Below, piece after piece: positions 34,757-46,648 of a DNA stretch of 64,000 nt (positions are counted from its first letter, which is position 1; every line of letters starts with the position of its first letter). Origin of the DNA: Talinum fruticosum (lineage: Eukaryota > Streptophyta > Magnoliopsida > Caryophyllales > Talinaceae); contig JAITYX010000017.1 of assembly GCA_021018815.1 (NCBI GenBank), positions 7,812,001 to 7,876,000 on the forward strand, read 5' to 3'. The notes under the pieces were generated by a model, which did no database searches, was not told the origin of the DNA, and saw nothing but the letters and a program-made list of their open reading frames with translations. A program made the position numbers and the translations under genes.

Positions 34757-36832
34757 AGACACTTACACGCACTCGCACACGCGTGCGCACACACACACAC
34801 ACGCACGCACGCACTTGCACGAACACACAAACGCACACACTTACACGCGCTCGTGCGTGCGCGCACACACACACACACACACACAAATAGAGTGATACAA
34901 AGAGGGTTGACTTTGGGGGGGATAATTCTGGTAGGCTAGTTGATGGAGGGGAGGGTAGGATTAAGTAGAATGAACATTGTTTATTTATGGGTATATTCAA
35001 GAGCAATTATTAGAGCTAAAAAGTCACTCTTGATGATTTTCTGATCTTCAAAACATCAATTTCTACTATTTCGACATATGATTTTAACATAATTGTACCC
35101 CTATTTTTAAATTATTACGATACCGTAGTTTGCACTTGTCTAGTTACGAAGATGTGAAAATCGGTATGTATATGGGGATGGTAATTTTAAAAATACTTGG
35201 GATTAAGACATAATGGGTTATGTATAATACTCAATTTTCATGATAATCCCACTCTTGATCAGAACAAGATCAACTTGCATTTTACTTGACTGTAGTTAAT
35301 TTAAAGCTTAGATTTTTTATTCAGTCTATTACAATCAAAGGCCTATGAGTTGCTCAATCTTGTTTTTTCAACTCTTCTGAAATTGATTTTTGAATCTTTT
35401 GTATAGCAATGATCTGGAAAGAAACTTGGCAGCCTACATTTTTGTCACTTGTTGCTCACATTCATACCTATGGGTTTCTTCCTCACATTAACACCTGAGG
35501 GTTTGCATTAAGATGCTTAGTGGCAGTATGGATTTTTGAGTTTACATTAATGTAATATTTTTTTGAGGCCTATTGAATTTGAAGGTACTTTTGTTATATT
35601 AAGTCCATGTTTTTTTTTTTTGGGGGGGCTTGTATTTCAGGATTCACAGGTTTTCTTTTGATGTTTCAAGTTTGTCGATTTTGTCATGGTCCTTAGTATA
35701 TGTATGATTTTAAGCATTTGTGTTGTCTTTGTGGCAGCCAGTTGGGCTGGGGAAGATCGCCAAGCTCATAAACATGGGGAAAATTGATTCTTCTGAATTA
35801 ATCACAATGAAAACTCTTAAGGTTTGCTGAAATTATTAGTGTTTTCCTTTTTATCGTTTCTATTAGCTTTGTAGTTCCAAGTTCTGCTATTATAGGATGC
35901 AGGAGCAATAGGGAAGCAGATAGGAGATGGAGTCAGGCTGATGGCACGCGGTTCTGAGCAAATCAAGTGGCCCATTCATCTCGAGGTATGGTTTATTTTT
36001 AACTAATGCTGCTACATGGAGGACTGCTACTTCTGTCACATTTTCTGTATGGCCTTCCTCTTCATCTCTCCAAATCTTTTGCAGTAGGAATTGTGAAAAT
36101 CTGAGCCCCCCTCGGCCCGTGTGGTTCATTGAAAGTTTTACTCATGGGCTTCACTTCATTCAGGGTATTAGGGTAACTTCAGCAAAAGTGGGTTCCTCTC
36201 CTTGAGCTGTTCAAGATAGAACTACAACCTCCATGATCGTTAATCCCTTTTTGATTGAGTGATTCGAAGCTAAATGCATTTGCTGATTCTAAATGCATTT
36301 GCTGATTCGAAGCTAAATGCATTTGCTCCAACCTCCATGCTCTTCTATCTTCCCTGCACCATCATGCACTGATTCTACAATCTCAAATAAATTTTGTTTT
36401 GTTGTTTTTCAAAATGTTTCCATTAAAGTAATACTTCTCACTTTCCGAGTTGAACCAATAAATATGCTTACTCTGAAATATGTGCAGGTGTCGAGAGTTA
36501 CAGTGAAAGCAAAGGAAGCAGTAGAGGCAGCAGGGGGATCTGTGAGGAAAGTGCATTATAATCAGTTGGGTTTGAGAGCATTGCTCAAACCCGAGTGGTT
36601 TGAGAAGAAAGGCAGGTTACTTCCAAGACCAGCTCGGCCGCCCCCAAAACTGGCTGACAAAGTAGACAGTATTGGTCGTTTACCTGCCCCGACAAAGCCT
36701 ATCCCTTTTACAATCGACAAGGACATGGCAGCTGCCGCTCTACATGTTCAGAATCAGTGGCATAAAGCTTTTTACTTTCTGCCTTCATTTTGTTTTCCTC
36801 ATTTTTCTTTTTCCTGTGGTAGGACAGAATAA
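30236..36832 (+). CDS. uL15m: Mitochondrial large-subunit ribosomal protein uL15 (L15), 4 exons, with frame breaks in exon 1
   Basis: uL15 is a core protein of the mitochondrial large ribosomal subunit. Exon 1 (30236-30656) codes for an Arg/Ser-rich mitochondrial targeting peptide ([17 protein letters not shown]), then [21 protein letters not shown] and the glycine loop [21 protein letters not shown]. Exon 2 (35738-35821) gives [20 protein letters not shown], exon 3 (35896-35985) [20 protein letters not shown], and exon 4 (36488-36832) [20 protein letters not shown] and [20 protein letters not shown], to a stop at 36832. All introns are GT-AG and all exon joins are in phase 0. Exon 1 needs two single-base corrections: one between 30376 and 30420, and one at about 30599, where the frame leaves GGQTP and returns as [13 protein letters not shown]. 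Either these are sequence errors or the gene is a pseudogene. About 313 residues when corrected, slightly long for the family. Confidence 0.9.
31390..32217 (-). mobile_element. LTR-like fragment, minus strand
   Basis: On the minus strand it starts TTTTAGGCCCTAAAAT near 32217, has a TATA box GGCCTATAAAAGGCC at about 31850-31864, and shares a block (CACTT...AGCCAAAC) with 37640-38724 in the same orientation. No internal genes, primer site or target duplication were found, so it is called only LTR-like. Confidence 0.4.
32218..32672. mobile_element. MITE with ~100-bp inverted arms, family shared with 43796-44326
   Basis: The left arm (GTAGTTATTTTCGACATA ... GAGTTTCGGAC ... TTGACTCGCTGGAAAGCTTAT) is the reverse complement, with substitutions, of the right arm at about 32525-32660. 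The wording GGACATAAA ... GAGTTT ... TTTGACTC is shared with the element at 43796-44326. The ends and target duplication are not clear. Confidence 0.6.
33190..34640 (-). mobile_element. LINE fragment in uL15m intron 1, internally deleted
   Basis: Reading the minus strand from 34640: endonuclease pieces ([10 protein letters not shown] near 34400; SKLDRIFVN near 34230; [11 protein letters not shown] near 34150), then a jump to the C-terminal reverse-transcriptase segment [15 protein letters not shown] (33974 downward), then [13 protein letters not shown] and a zinc knuckle [19 protein letters not shown] (about 33290-33360). The catalytic reverse-transcriptase core is missing, about 1.5 kb compared with the LINE at 7146-14560. 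Frames are broken. Confidence 0.8.
34706..34890. repeat. Compound CA/CGCA microsatellite
   Basis: Long CA runs interrupted by ACGC, GAGA and TGCG units. His/Thr-rich and Val/Cys-rich open frames here are artefacts. Confidence 0.95.
36261..36327. repeat. Triplicated short unit in uL15m intron 3
   Basis: GATTCGAAGCTAAATGCATT plus TGCT occurs twice, with a shortened GATTCTAAATGCATTTGCT between them. Confidence 0.8.
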
Positions 36833-37639
36833 ACATGTTGTGTGTTAGATGTACTGTGCAGTTGTGACCAACAGTGTCAATGCCATTAGCATCTGGTATA
36901 GGCCATTTTGTGAGACTGTTGATTACAGAAATTTTTGACATTTTACTATATCTAAGGTTCTGGGGACAAATATCGTAGTCCTCTTTCCGGCAGAAATTTC
37001 AAGAAATTGTATTTTGCCCCAAACGTGGGCTAAAATGCGTAATTTTTATAATTTATGGGATAGTTTCTCAAGAATATAGACAAATGTTCTTCCACTGTTA
37101 TGCCGTCCAAGTATCTAAATACAATATTGTCCTACCAGGTTTAGTTTTGAGATGCTTCTTACTTACAGTTGTACAAGATTTTTGTGGCTCATACAAACCT
37201 GTCTCCTTATGGTGGGAAACTAGAATGTCTTCCTAAATAAATTACTCAAACTGAGTTTTCATTTTAAAATAAACAAAATTGAATTAGTTAAAGTGAGGAA
37301 AAAAATAAGCGTAAGCGGGATTAAGTAATGGAAGTTTTTAGACAATTGAGGAACAAAATCGAATTAGTGAAAGTGAGGAACAAAATGTAATTAGTCAAAG
37401 TCCTGCTGAGCCTCCATCTCAGACAAATTATAATATACTCTTGTGAGAGTATATGGTTGTATGTGCTACCAACTTGAAACAATTGGACTTGACGTAATTT
37501 TGTAGGCAAGTTACCTTAGTGGTTGAGTTTGGGTTGAAGGGGAGGGGAAGCTCATAGGTTTGAGACTTTTTTATTTTCTTCAAACAGGTAAAATTTAAAT
37601 AGAAACCTTAATCAACCCTTCTCACAAGAGTTTTATCTA
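36833..37639 (+). other. uL15m 3' flank
   Basis: 3' UTR and downstream AT-rich DNA. A short imperfect duplication (CAAAAT(C/G)GAATTAGTNAAAGTGAGGA) occurs near 37270-37380. No further gene is seen. Confidence 0.4.
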
Positions 37640-38724
37640 GGATATCATTAGTCAAAATAGAGGAAGAGAGAAGGGGGGCTGTGATGTATATATGCCTAGC
37701 ACCAATGGAATTCAAGCACACAAACAACTGAAGAAAACTGAGCAGCAAATAAAAGCAAGAAACTGAAACTGAAAAGGTAGGATAGTCAAGTAATTCAAGT
37801 TGATACAGAAACACCACAGTTGTCTCACAAGGGGCAATCTTGTTTGATCAATATGGATACAGATGATGACCACCAAATTGAGCAAATAAGACCTAGATAA
37901 CACCACTTGAGGAGCCAAACTCAAGATACAGAACTAGGATTTATGAGAGTTTTAAACCAATTCACAAAGCTAAGCTGAAGTTTATCATTCAACAAACTGT
38001 GTACAAGCTAAAGAAAGGAGGGACTTTTATAGGAGTAAGCTTCCCCTTACATGCCATGGGCCATGCTTAGCTAAAATAGCCAGTTACAATGTCACCAGAA
38101 ATGGAAAATAGAAATCAGTAAAAAATACAGAAAATTGGAAAATTCTGGAGCTAATAGGAACTTGACACCTCAAATGGAGATCTGAACAAGCAGGTGATGT
38201 GGCATCTGACTGGAACATTATTTGCTCCCATTTTGCGGTTGTGAAGCAAGTACCAACTCCTAGGACTTCCCAAAAGGAATCTGTGCAGATAGACAAGACT
38301 GGCTGGGCAAAAGGTTATTTCAAGGCAATCTGGTTGGCTAATAGCAATTCTGGTGGCAGCTGAAATCCAACTTTAGACATGTCACGTGATAAATATTTAG
38401 ACACATTTTCATGCCCTAAAATATCTCGAAACAAGAGCAAAGGTCGACAAAACAACGCCATCATCAGTCTACCTGAAAATGGCCAGGAGACTGTATAATT
38501 TTGGAAACACTTGCACCAAATCTTCTCTAGTGCCATCCACGGCTTAAAACTTGGCATGAGGATAAAAGAAACCTTAATCTTGATTGTCGGGAATGTGTGA
38601 CAACTCTTCAAGCTCTATGCACTAACTGATAAAGGTCACAAGGACATACAAGAATCTACCTAAGTTCATGCAATTCTCGACCTATGTTGCTTCAACTGGT
38701 GGTTAGGATTTAAGGGTCCTAACA
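37640..38724 (-). mobile_element. LTR-like fragment, minus strand, related to 31390-32217
   Basis: The minus-strand start TGTTAGGACCCTTAAATCC (38724 downward) resembles the start of the fragment at 32217. A TATA box CCTATAAAAGTCCC is at about 38017-38030, and the CACTTGAGGAGCCAAACTC block is shared. The CA end and target duplication were not identified. Confidence 0.4.
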
Positions 38725-39698
38725 CTATAGAAATATTCTTTTAGGGGAGAGGGGTCGATAAGTTATAAATTAATACGGATGTTGATTTTGACATAATTAA
38801 TATTTTTTATAATATAAAAAATAAACATTTAATATATGAATTTCAACTTTCAATTACTCATTCGACATATGAGTGTCAAAAATGATAGACAATACATATT
38901 CGTTAACTTGTGTTGGTTTTTTTTATATAATATTCTTATATCATAAAAAATTTAAAAGAGGGATAAACAATGCTCTTACCTAAAAATTTTAAAAATATAA
39001 CACAATAGGTATAAAATCAACCCCTTAATTAGAAAACAGATTATACTCGCAACCCTCCTAGCTTCTCGTTTTCTTTTACCATTTTCTATTTTAAGAATAT
39101 GGAGTTTAATTTGGTGGATAGCTAGAAGTTCATGACATGGTAAAAGCTATGCCAGGACATTAATAATGTAAGCGACCATATGAAAATTTCTATATATAAA
39201 ACCCTAATATAACATGTTACTTATTATGATGATAGAAACAAAAAGTAATGCTGCACCAAAAAAAAAAAAAAGTAATGATTGATGTTAATAAAATTCAAAG
39301 TTGTAAGCCATATGAATTTATTTATTAATCGAAAAAATATATGTAATATTTTAAAATTTTTCATTAAGTGTGATAATATATATACTCACACATAAAATTA
39401 ATATAATAAATGAATATTTTATATGTGTGTGCACGTGTGCATGAGTGGTGCACACGCGTATATGCGTGTGTTGTAAAACTTTCAAAGAAAAATGCATGTG
39501 TATTGTAAATTTAAAACAAAAATGTACTATAGAACTTTGAGAATTCTTTCCTCAAATTGGTGAACATACACAATGAGGAGGTAGGTAATGTTTATATCCA
39601 ACCCCCAACTTTGGAGAGGATGCTAGGACGGGTGTGTATTTGTAGTTACAGAATACCATATCTAATTTAGCCCCAGAGTTTTTGCCTCTTTGCCCATG
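38725..39698. other. AT-rich intergenic DNA
   Basis: No gene recognised. A short TGTG/CACACGCG-rich patch is at 39420-39470. Confidence 0.4.
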
Positions 39699-39706
39699 GG
39701 TGCGTC

Positions 39707-40897
39707 ACGACTTGTTAATTTGGGGCGGGATAAATACGGGTCGGGTATATTCGGGTTCGGGTAAAATACGGGTGGTCGTATATCGGGTTATATGGGCTTC
39801 GGTCGACCCAATGGGTTAAGACCGCCTTTTTATCGGTTATTTTTTTAATTATAAAAATTAAGCATAATTTTTGCTTAAAATTGCCAATAATTTTACGAAA
39901 AAGTATAGTATTTGTATTTTCTAAAAAGAATATTCAAAAATATTCAAAAATTTCATTATGATATTAGTGTAAGGTCCCATTGAGCCGAGCGAGTTGGCCG
40001 CTTGACGCGTTTAAATAAGGTCAATGAAAGATTGGGTCAATAATGGGTTGAATAATAATGACTTGTTCTGTAATGATTAGTTTAAGGTTACGATATTTAT
40101 TTCACCGATTATATTATACTAAGGAGGTTTATATGCATATTTAATGCATTTTAAAACACATCGAGAAAGTTTTGACTTGGGTAGGCTTAACCGATCCATT
40201 TTATTCACTAGCAAAAATTTGACTTTGTTTTAGTTCGGCTCATTGCCTACCTTAGGAGTTATGGTTTAGGTACAGGTAAAACAGCTTTAAAATAAATAAG
40301 AATTAGAGATTTACAATAAACTAAAATTATTATTTTTAATTATAACATCAAAATTTAACATCATTATATTAATATTATTTCTACAAAATAAAAGTATATT
40401 ATTTAGATGTGACTAGGTATATTCAGTTCACCAAAAATACAACAAGTATAACTTGTACACTTGTAGTATTTTAATATATTACACCATTTGAATCCATATA
40501 TATATGTTTTAATTAAAATTAACTATGCATAATTTTTGTATATAATGGCTTTTGTTTACGAGGAAGAAGTTGAGAAATGAAACAAGTATCGAGTCTTTGT
40601 CTCGTAAATGATTGCAATAAATATGTAACGTCTCTCTAAATAATCTGATATGATAAATAACCATTATTAAAAGAGTGATAAATTGAAGGAAAAATCATAT
40701 AACGTGCATAAAACATTCAATCAATAAGCCACAAAGTTAAAATGATTGTTTTTATTGCCTTGACCCAACGGGTCAAATGGGTGCGGGTCGGGTTTGACCC
40801 GCTAATTTGCTGGTTTTTCGGGTTCGGGTCGAGAAAATCGTGTGCAAAATCCAAAACTTTCGGACGGGTTCGGGTCAGGTCGGTTTTGCCAGGTCTA
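39707..40897 (-). mobile_element. Non-autonomous hAT-like element, copy A (1191 bp)
   Basis: The ends are ACGACTTGTTAA and, on the other strand, TAGACCTGGCAA. They are flanked by GGTGCGTC (39699-39706) and GGTGCGTG (40898-40905), an 8-bp duplication with one difference, as hAT insertion produces. The subterminal parts are rich in GGGTCGGGT/ACCCGACCC units and the middle is AT-rich. No transposase. It is an inverted copy of 48394-49532. Confidence 0.8.
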
Positions 40898-40905
40898 GGT
40901 GCGTG

Positions 40906-42714
40906 GCAATCCACTTTTATATATTTTGAATTTTTTTATTTTTTGCGAATTTTTACAATATCTTAAAAACCATGGCGACTAATCTTTCTTTCTTAAATCA
41001 GTACCTTTTAACCTTAAAAAAGTGCGTTTCCTTTCATATTGTATTTTCCTTTCATTTTCCTCCACAAAGTAAGCCCAACGGTGGGAGACGATTTTGATGG
41101 AGGTTTCTTTGAATATTTTCTTTCTTGAATCCTTTTCCTATTTTTAGAAAGCAAAATAGTGGTAAGTATATATAAAAGTATTCGATAACCTAAAGTTTTA
41201 TTGAGATACTCATTAAGAATCGTAATGATGATAATAAAAAAGAACTCAGATCATAAGATCATTGCATTGGATAAGTAATATACAGTGTAAGTCAAATGTG
41301 ACAAACAATCTCCTGTTTAGATGCTCAACATTTCAATACTCTTATAAAAATCTAAACTCATAAAACTAAAATCCAATACCACAAAATCGTGCTATTTATA
41401 ACCTAAGTTCGCCTAATTAATTAATAACCTAATAAAATAATTAGCAAATATCATTTATAACTTGCTATTAATTGCTGTATAAAACACAAATAAGATCATC
41501 CCTTGACATTATAACTTGGAGTTCAAAATCAGATCAAATCTTCGAATCATCAGACAATTTGTTTTTTTTTAATCGACAAACTTCGACTCATATATAGCTC
41601 CAACTATTATACATTATTCAAGGTCTCTTAATTTGTCAAAGGGGATAATCTATCTCATGCTTGGTCTCTTGGATGGCAGGGTTCGAGTTTCACACGTACT
41701 AATTCTCCTTATTTGGAGAATATGTGCAAATTAAAGTTTAGCTACGAATATATGAAAGGCAAAATGATATGCATGTTATTATTACAAGACACGTTTTAAG
41801 GGTCTTCTCTTGGTTTCAAAGTTAAATTGTCATATATGAAATTGATAAAATTTTATATGATTGAAGATTGTACTGGTGTTGAAACTTATAAGTTATACAA
41901 AATGATATAGTTACACATAATTTTTCACAATAATAAAATCACCTATATATGATGCATCTTCGCGGATAGGATTAGTCTGATTATGGTGTCATTCTATTCT
42001 TGTTAGTTAACCGACGGATACTAAAACTTTATAATTCATAATTAAATATAATTATTGAAAATTTAGTATTATTTAAAATCTCATAATATATTAATTTAGG
42101 TTGAAGCAAAATATTTAAGAGGTGTCTAGCTAACATCATTGGAAAAGAAAGTGGGCTTATATGAAGAAATCAAAGACAATTTTTCTTTTTTTTTTTTTTT
42201 TGTTGGTTGCGAAGTGAAAGTCTTGCATGTGTGTTCATGCTTTCATTGTGAAAATTGTTGCACTTGCGCACATCTCTTCTTGGCTTCTTTCTCTTATATA
42301 TTCTCCCCGGTTTTGTTGTTTCTCCAATTTTATGACATAATCATATATATAATATCATCTTAGGTTGTTGTATCATAATTTGTCAATCAATTGCAATATG
42401 AAAACGTAATTAGTACTTAGATTAATTTAGCCTAAATTAGGAATATTAAATCAATTAATTGATTTTTTTATAATTACGGCAAATACCATCACAGAATTAT
42501 TTTTTCTTTTTATTGTAGAATCACAGTACTAGGGTTAAGTACCTCTCTCATGATGAATACTTAGACATCATTTTTGGAACGAGTATATATAAAACTAAAA
42601 GAAGAAATACAAGTTGGTCCAACCAAAACTAATTCCTTCAATGGCCAATCTTAATTCAATGATCAGCAAACCCCTTTTTCAAAATTTGCCTTTTTAGTTT
42701 GGGTAAAATACACC
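40906..42714. other. AT-rich intergenic DNA
   Basis: No gene recognised. A B-box-like GGGTTCGAGTTTC at 41679-41692 stands without a clear A box. A poly-T run lies at 42186-42202. Confidence 0.4.
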
Positions 42715-42730
42715 TCTCTATAAATATATA
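42715..42730 (+). promoter_or_regulatory. TATA box of the VTL-like gene
   Basis: CTCTATAAATATATAT about 165 bases upstream of the ATG at 42897, in a good position for a transcription start near 42750. Confidence 0.55.
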
Positions 42731-42896
42731 TAGGGCTTTGTTTGGAGAGAGCGTGTGTCCACCACATTCATATCTCTCCCACACAATTAATTAAACCCAC
42801 GAAATACAATCTAAACAAACAGTCCCTGGATCCCTCAACATTGTACCAGTGATCCCACCAACCTCCGTGGAAGAACTAGTCCAAGATGAAGACTCT

Positions 42897-43418
42897 ATGG
42901 CTAGTTTTGACTACTCTAAACGGTCCCAATGGCTACGAGCCGCCGTCTTAGGAGCCAACGATGGGCTCGTGTCCACTGCCTCCCTCATGATGGGGGTGAG
43001 CTCGGTGAAGCAAGACCTAAAGCGCATGATCCTAGCTGGGTTCGTTGGCCTGGTGGCCGGAGCTTGTAGCAGGGCCATAGGGGAGTTTGTCCCGGTCTAC
43101 TCTCAGCTCGACGTCGAGGTGGCTCAGCAGAAGAGAGATGGGAGAGAAAGAGACGGGGTGCCAAACCCCATGCAGGCAGCAGAGCGTCGGCTTTTGCCTT
43201 TGCGACCGGGGCAACGGTGCCAATTTTTGCCGCTGGGTTTATAAGGGATTATAGGGTGGTGGTGGCTGCTGTGACGGCGGCTCTGGCGGCTTTTGGGTGG
43301 CTGGGGGCGGTTCTAGGAAGAGCACCGGCTTTGAGGGGGTCTTTGAGGGTGTTGGGTTGCTATGGCTATTACTTTTGGGTTGACCAAGTTGATGGGAATT
43401 GGAGCGAATGGGTTTTGA
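42897..43418 (+). pseudogene. VTL: Vacuolar iron transporter homologue (VTL/nodulin-21 type), frame-broken
   Basis: VTL proteins are vacuolar-membrane iron importers of the VIT1/CCC1 family without the long cytosolic metal-binding part. The frame from ATG 42897 gives MASFDYSKRSQWLRAAVLGA, then NDGLVSTASLMMGV (helix 1), MILAGFVGLVAGACSRAIGE (helix 2) and VYSQLDVEVAQQKR, all family hallmarks. Near 43180 one base is missing: the frame leaves NPMQAAE, and the next frame continues with FAFATGATVPIFAAGFIRDY and AAFGWLGAVLGRAP (helices 3 and 4). Near 43350 a second break, apparently a deletion of a few bases in a G/T-rich stretch, is needed to reach MAITFGLTKL (helix 5) and the stop at 43418. It is intronless, as usual in this family. 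Either a recent pseudogene or a gene with sequence errors. An upstream in-frame GTG at 42849 is unlikely as a start. Confidence 0.88.
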
Positions 43419-43795
43419 ACTAGTTAATTTGTTGTATTTTTCCTTGCTTTTTCCCTTTTTGAATAGTATAATTTAAAAATGGACTTTATTTAGAGTGTAC
43501 TTCATTCATTTTAATTGCTACATTAATTCTATATTAGGGTCCGATAGTGACATATATCTATCCGGTAATTGTCACAAGTCATATGCTTCTTGTAATAAAG
43601 AATTAAAAAAATCCCTAAATTATGAAATTTATTTAAATTATCTTTTATTTATTTTTCTGTTTAACGGTGTCACTGACTTATTATAGTACACATTAGTATG
43701 CCACTTAACTGTGTATTAAAGGTTTTTCTGGTTGTACATTTTTAGAAAAACATTAGTATCAATTTTTATTAAATAATTAATGAACATTTACTCAT

Positions 43796-44326
43796 ATTAT
43801 TAAGGAAAATTGGATGAAAATAAACTAATTTTCGGACAATTAGACGGAAATAAGCCATTCTTTTTTTGAACATGGACAATATGATTAGGGGATATTTTTT
43901 TGTCAAACCATCATCAAGTTTGACAACTTTTGACTCACTCGGAAAGTTAATTTGGTAGACACGAATGGTAGCTTGTTGTATTTACTTGACTTCTTTTGAA
44001 ATCGGTAGATAGCTCGGACCTAATTCGTCACATCACACACTCAATTTTCCTCTTTTTTGCAAAAGTTAAATCCTCCAAACCAAATAAAATCCCTCTTTTA
44101 TCCAAATTAAAATTAGGAACCATCAAATCTAGTAGATATGTCATTGGAGTGTTTGAAAGCACCATCCACGTCTACTTCCTAGTGAGTCAAAAGTGGTCAA
44201 AACTCGATAGTATTTGACAGAAAAAATATCCCCCAAAGATCATAATGTTTATGTCCAAAAACAAAAATAATAACTTATTTTTATCCAATTACTTCAAAGG
44301 TTGTTTTATTTTCATCTAATTTGCCG
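43796..44326. mobile_element. Long-TIR MITE (531 bp), family shared with 32218-32672
   Basis: The left arm (AAATTGGATGAAAATAAACT ... GGGGATATTTTTTTGTCAAA ... TTTTGACTCACT) is the inverted counterpart of the right arm (150 bases each, substitutions and small gaps). TTACTCAT occurs at 43788-43795 and 44327-44334, a likely 8-9-bp target duplication as made by hAT or Mutator elements. No coding capacity. Confidence 0.7.
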
Positions 44327-44334
44327 TTACTCAT

Positions 44335-45860
44335 GAACATTTATAAGCTGTAATGATATACATTAATTTGGAGTAGTTTATACAACCCTTTTTTAGTTAA
44401 TAACTTGGAATAAAAAATAAAAATCTTATAAACTATAAAAAAAGAAAAAAATACATACCATAAAAAAGTTAATCTTATGTGCATACCTTGAATCCATATT
44501 ATTATAATATAAATCTAGGCCCTTATTAAGAATTAGGTTTTTCTTTTATTTTCGATAATGCATATGCACCATGCATGGTTGAATTTAATTGGTGTCCATG
44601 TAGCGTCCCAGAATTTTCTTATAGCAAGGCTAGAATACATTGAAATGCATAAATTTTTCCTTTTGCTTTTCCCTGCTGAATTGATAAGGAGTTATAACTT
44701 ATTATATCATAATCCTGAGTTGATACATATAATAATTTATTTTAATATTTTAAAACTTATCTCCCTATTTCTATTATCCCTTTTTTAAAAAAATATAAAT
44801 TTCCTCTCCCACGATAGACCACATCATTAAATTTACAAATTTGAATCCATGATATAAGGGTTGATTTGAAGCTTAGGTTATGGTGCACCTTTTTAATCAA
44901 TATAATAGAATACATGGTAGAAAATGTGATTTTGCTAGTAAAGAAATTTTATGACTTAATACATGTAATATTTCAGAGCCATTAAACATTCTCCTGCGAT
45001 TAAACAATCTATAGAAAGAGAACATTGAAGCCATTAAACCTAATTACAATTCTCTTCACATTTGGGGGCGGGGTTTCCTCTGAAAATCTTTTCACATGCT
45101 AGAAAATGTACGATATATTGTTAGATAAGTAGTCCATTGAAACATATCAAACCTAATAGATGATTTGTGTGTTTTTGGAAAATATGAATAAAATGTTATG
45201 TGAGAGAATGCATTTGCAAGGATGACTATAAGGTTCTTGCTGACACATCGACTTATACTATAATTAAGTGACATCTAGTGATACATATGCTCTCTATATA
45301 GCAAATTATTGAAAAGAATATAGTCAATATCCAAAGAAAATGACATGTAATTATACATAGTTATCTAACCTATAGCTATATGTCACATTGTCAAAATGTT
45401 GATTTGGGCGCGAATTTTTTGGGTGTCTAAAAATTAATGTAGACAGGTTTGAATTTAAAGTTTTAAAAATAATTTTAAAAAATTTTAACGATTGTACAAG
45501 TTTGACATGAACATAAATTATAAAGGTATTGACCATATTTGAGTATGTACAAAAGAAAATTAATATGTGATTATATCTAATACCTGGTGTACAAAAGATT
45601 GCTGGTGTGTAAAGAATCCACCAATTCATCATTAGTAGAAGTTGTGAGTTTTTTTTTGACCTAGTTATAACTTATAATGAAACGTTTATCTCCCTTCCAT
45701 AAGCAATAGTTACCTATTGCTATATGTGGTAGTTTGAGTTTTTTATGCTTTTTTGGCAAATTGATTATGACTTAAAAGAAAAAAAAAGACGCATGAGGTC
45801 CATACCTGTCTAATGGACTGCTTACATTTTGAAGTTTAAGAGGTGACCTAACGCGAACTC
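44335..45860. other. AT-rich intergenic DNA
   Basis: Nothing recognisable on either strand. Confidence 0.4.

Positions 45861-45942
<82 letters not shown>
45861..45942. repeat. Palindromic (AAT)n(ATT)n microsatellite
   Basis: About 16 AAT units run straight into about 11 ATT units, giving an arm-to-arm self-complementary tract that can fold as a hairpin with no loop spacer. Confidence 0.95.
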
Positions 45943-45943
<1 letters not shown>

Positions 45944-46648
45944 GGGTTTATCTTCACATCAGAAAAAACAAATAAAAAGAAGAAATAGTTTGAAGTTCAC
46001 CATTGGTTTGATACTTTTTCCTTAAGAAATTGTTGTAGAGGCTAGATATACGATACAGACAATAACTAATGGTAATGTGACATTTTCATGGCTTTTTAAA
46101 AACTCAAAAATTTGGCAAGATACAACATTTGATGTTTCACGTTCTATGTTAGTGATTTAGGTCTAAGGTTACAAAATTATTTGTATCCCGACCTCATCAT
46201 GTTTTTTAGTTTGATAATCTTAATTATTGGTCGTCCACCTATCAATTTATGTGTTACTTTTATTTTCTTGGATAATTACTTATACTTTATATGAAATAAA
46301 TTGAGTAAGACAAAACATTTTCATGATAATCAAATACCATCGATTTAGCTTGACTTTGGTGGAAAGTGGTGTAATAAATTTTGGTTTAAATGCTCGATTC
46401 CTGACGATCCAAATCAACCAACAATATTTCCCACCATTAATTGGCAATATTTGCTTTCTTAATTTAGAGGATTTTCTTTCTTAGAGAAATTATCTACAAA
46501 GATGTGTACTTATTGGATGCGGTTATAGTGGCTGTCATACATATGTTATGTGTAGATCTTAATTGTTTATTTTTTACTTTTTAATAAATTAATAATTAGG
46601 CGACATAAATCACAAATTATTTGTATACATAATTATATTAAGAATTGT

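Larger units (their letters stand above)
30657..35737 (+). other. uL15m intron 1 (5.1 kb), filled with transposon debris
   Basis: Donor GTAATG, acceptor GGCAG. It contains LTR-like DNA (31390-32217), a MITE (32218-32672), a minus-strand LINE fragment (33190-34640) and a CA repeat. Stretches 30700-31390, 32673-33189 and 34900-35730 hold nothing recognisable. Confidence 0.8.

Noticed and set aside
34603..35006. His/Thr-rich and Val/Cys-rich frames
   Set aside because: Produced by the CA repeat; same explanation on both strands.
31390..38724. The two related LTR-like fragments as the ends of one retrotransposon
   Set aside because: uL15m exons 2-4 lie between them, no primer-binding site or pol sequence was seen, and target duplications do not match.
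41630..41720. SINE around GGGTTCGAGTTTC
   Set aside because: A B-box-like phrase alone; no A box at the right distance and no tail.
42849..42896. Upstream GTG-started extension of the VTL-like protein
   Set aside because: Plant nuclear genes rarely start at GTG; the ATG at 42897 precedes the conserved FDYSKRSQW segment.
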